A stretch of DNA of 23,190 bases from CAZKFA01 sp964551925. GTDB taxonomy: Bacteria > Cyanobacteriota > Vampirovibrionia > LMEP-6097. Under the pieces are notes generated by a model. It made no database searches. It was not told the DNA's origin and saw only the letters and a list, made by a program, of their open reading frames with translations. Both the position numbers and the translations under genes were made by a program. The stretch covers positions 1-23,190 of the forward strand of contig CAZKFA010000031.1 of NCBI GenBank assembly GCA_964551925.1, given 5' to 3'. This document shows positions 22,382 through 23,190 of this stretch, in pieces. Position 1 is the first letter of the stretch. The number at the start of each line of letters is the position of its first letter.

Positions 22382-23190
22382 AAAAAAGCTACTAAGCGCG
22401 TATGGTGGATACCTAGGTACTAACAAGCGAAGAAGGACGCACTAATCTGCGATAAGCTTCGGGGAACCGATAAGAGGTTTTGATCCGAAGATTTCCGAAT
22501 GGGGCAACCCTATAAGAGTTATATCTTATAACTTCTACCCGAACACATAAGGTAGATAGAGCTAAGCCAGTGAACTGAAACATCTAAGTAACTGGAGAAA
22601 AGAAAACAAATCAGTGATTCCCCTAGTAGCGGCGAGCGAAGAGGGATCAGCCTAAACCAGTTTTTACTGGGGTTGTAGGACCACAACATGAGATTTGTTT
22701 AGTTAATTGAATAGAGTTGGAAAGCTCAGCCATAGACGGTGACAGCCCGGTAAATGAAAATTAAACAGACTCTAGTGGCACCTGAGTAGTGCGGGGCACG
22801 TGAAATCCCGTATGAATCTAGCAGGACCATCTTGCTAAGGCTAAATATTGTTAGTAACCGATAGTGAACTAGTACAGTGATGGAAAGGTGAAAAGAACCC
22901 CTGGCGGGGAGTGAAATAGAATATGAAACCGTATGCGTACAAGCGATCAGAGCACTATTAATAGTGTGATGGTATGCCTGTTGAAGAATGACCCGGCGAG
23001 TTAGTTTATGTGGTAGGTTAACCAGTTATATGGGAAGCCAAAGGGAAACCAAGTCTTAAAATGGGCGTTAATCACATGAACTAGACCCGAACCCTCGTGA
23101 TCTAACCATGGTCAGGTTGAAGCGTAAGTAACATTACGTGGAGGACCGAACCGACTAATGTTGAAAAATTAGCGGATGAATTGTGGTTAG
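22382..23190 (+). rRNA. rrl: 23S rRNA, 5' part (partial)
   Basis: Conserved 23S landmarks appear in order: CTAAGCG...GGTGGATACC at the 5' end, TCTGCGATAAGC, ATTTCCGAATGGGG, CCTAGTAGCGGCGAGCGAA, and near the end GAGGACCGAACCGACTAATGTTGAAAAATTAGCGG, split here into recognised blocks. This covers domain I and the start of domain II, to about E. coli position 795. The start is placed by alignment from memory with E. coli base 1. The gene continues beyond the window. No intron or large insertion is visible in this part. Confidence 0.96.

Overview
The window runs from the last ~55 bases of a 16S rRNA gene (1-55, + strand) to the first ~800 bases of a 23S rRNA gene (22382 to the end, + strand). About 22.3 kb with 14 protein genes on both strands lies between them. 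The two large rRNA genes are therefore not in an ordinary rrn operon, and neither flank contains a tRNA gene. The organism is an AT-rich bacterium using the standard bacterial code. It has an LPS-type outer membrane (lpxB), a flagellar-type export apparatus (flhB) and a CsaB-like pyruvyltransferase. LepA reads much like cyanobacterial LepA, so I lean, weakly, towards the Cyanobacteriota / Melainabacteria (Vampirovibrionia) / Margulisbacteria neighbourhood. This is from memory and was not searched.

Layout. Left block: 16S end, a hairpin-rich non-coding spacer, and two tandem paralogous genes of unknown function (363-1502 and 1612-2799, +). These meet tail to tail with a 676-aa secreted fibre-like protein (4822-2792, -). 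Next comes a 296-aa membrane-associated unknown protein with a perfect consensus promoter (5042-5932, +). It meets lepA tail to tail (7752-5929, -), and a coiled-coil gene lies upstream of lepA (8441-7782, -). A csaB-like gene (8487-9392, +) diverges from the coiled-coil gene and overlaps flhB tail to tail. Middle minus-strand run, read from 14172 down to 9362: secE, nusG, a small membrane protein, a GT4-type glycosyltransferase, a malic enzyme and flhB. Right block: a non-coding palindromic element between the divergent secE and lpxB promoters, then lpxB and a 162-aa unknown gene (+). The latter overlaps tail to tail a giant 1920-aa fibre-like protein (21960-16198, -). A 421-bp non-coding stretch then leads to 23S.

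Common themes. (1) Several genes have a -10 hexamer exactly six bases before the start codon (363, 1612, lepA, flhB, secE), which predicts leaderless mRNAs. Shine-Dalgarno sites are seen mainly at the 296-aa and 1920-aa genes. (2) All four convergent gene pairs overlap at their 3' ends, leaving no room for terminators. (3) The two fibre proteins share the same building blocks and a homologous C-terminal tip of about 95 residues. They resemble phage-tail-like or mosaic adhesive fibres rather than classical YadA autotransporters. (4) Envelope functions (LpxB, CsaB, glycosyltransferase, FlhB, SecE, fibres) sit beside core translation and transcription genes (rRNA, lepA, nusG).
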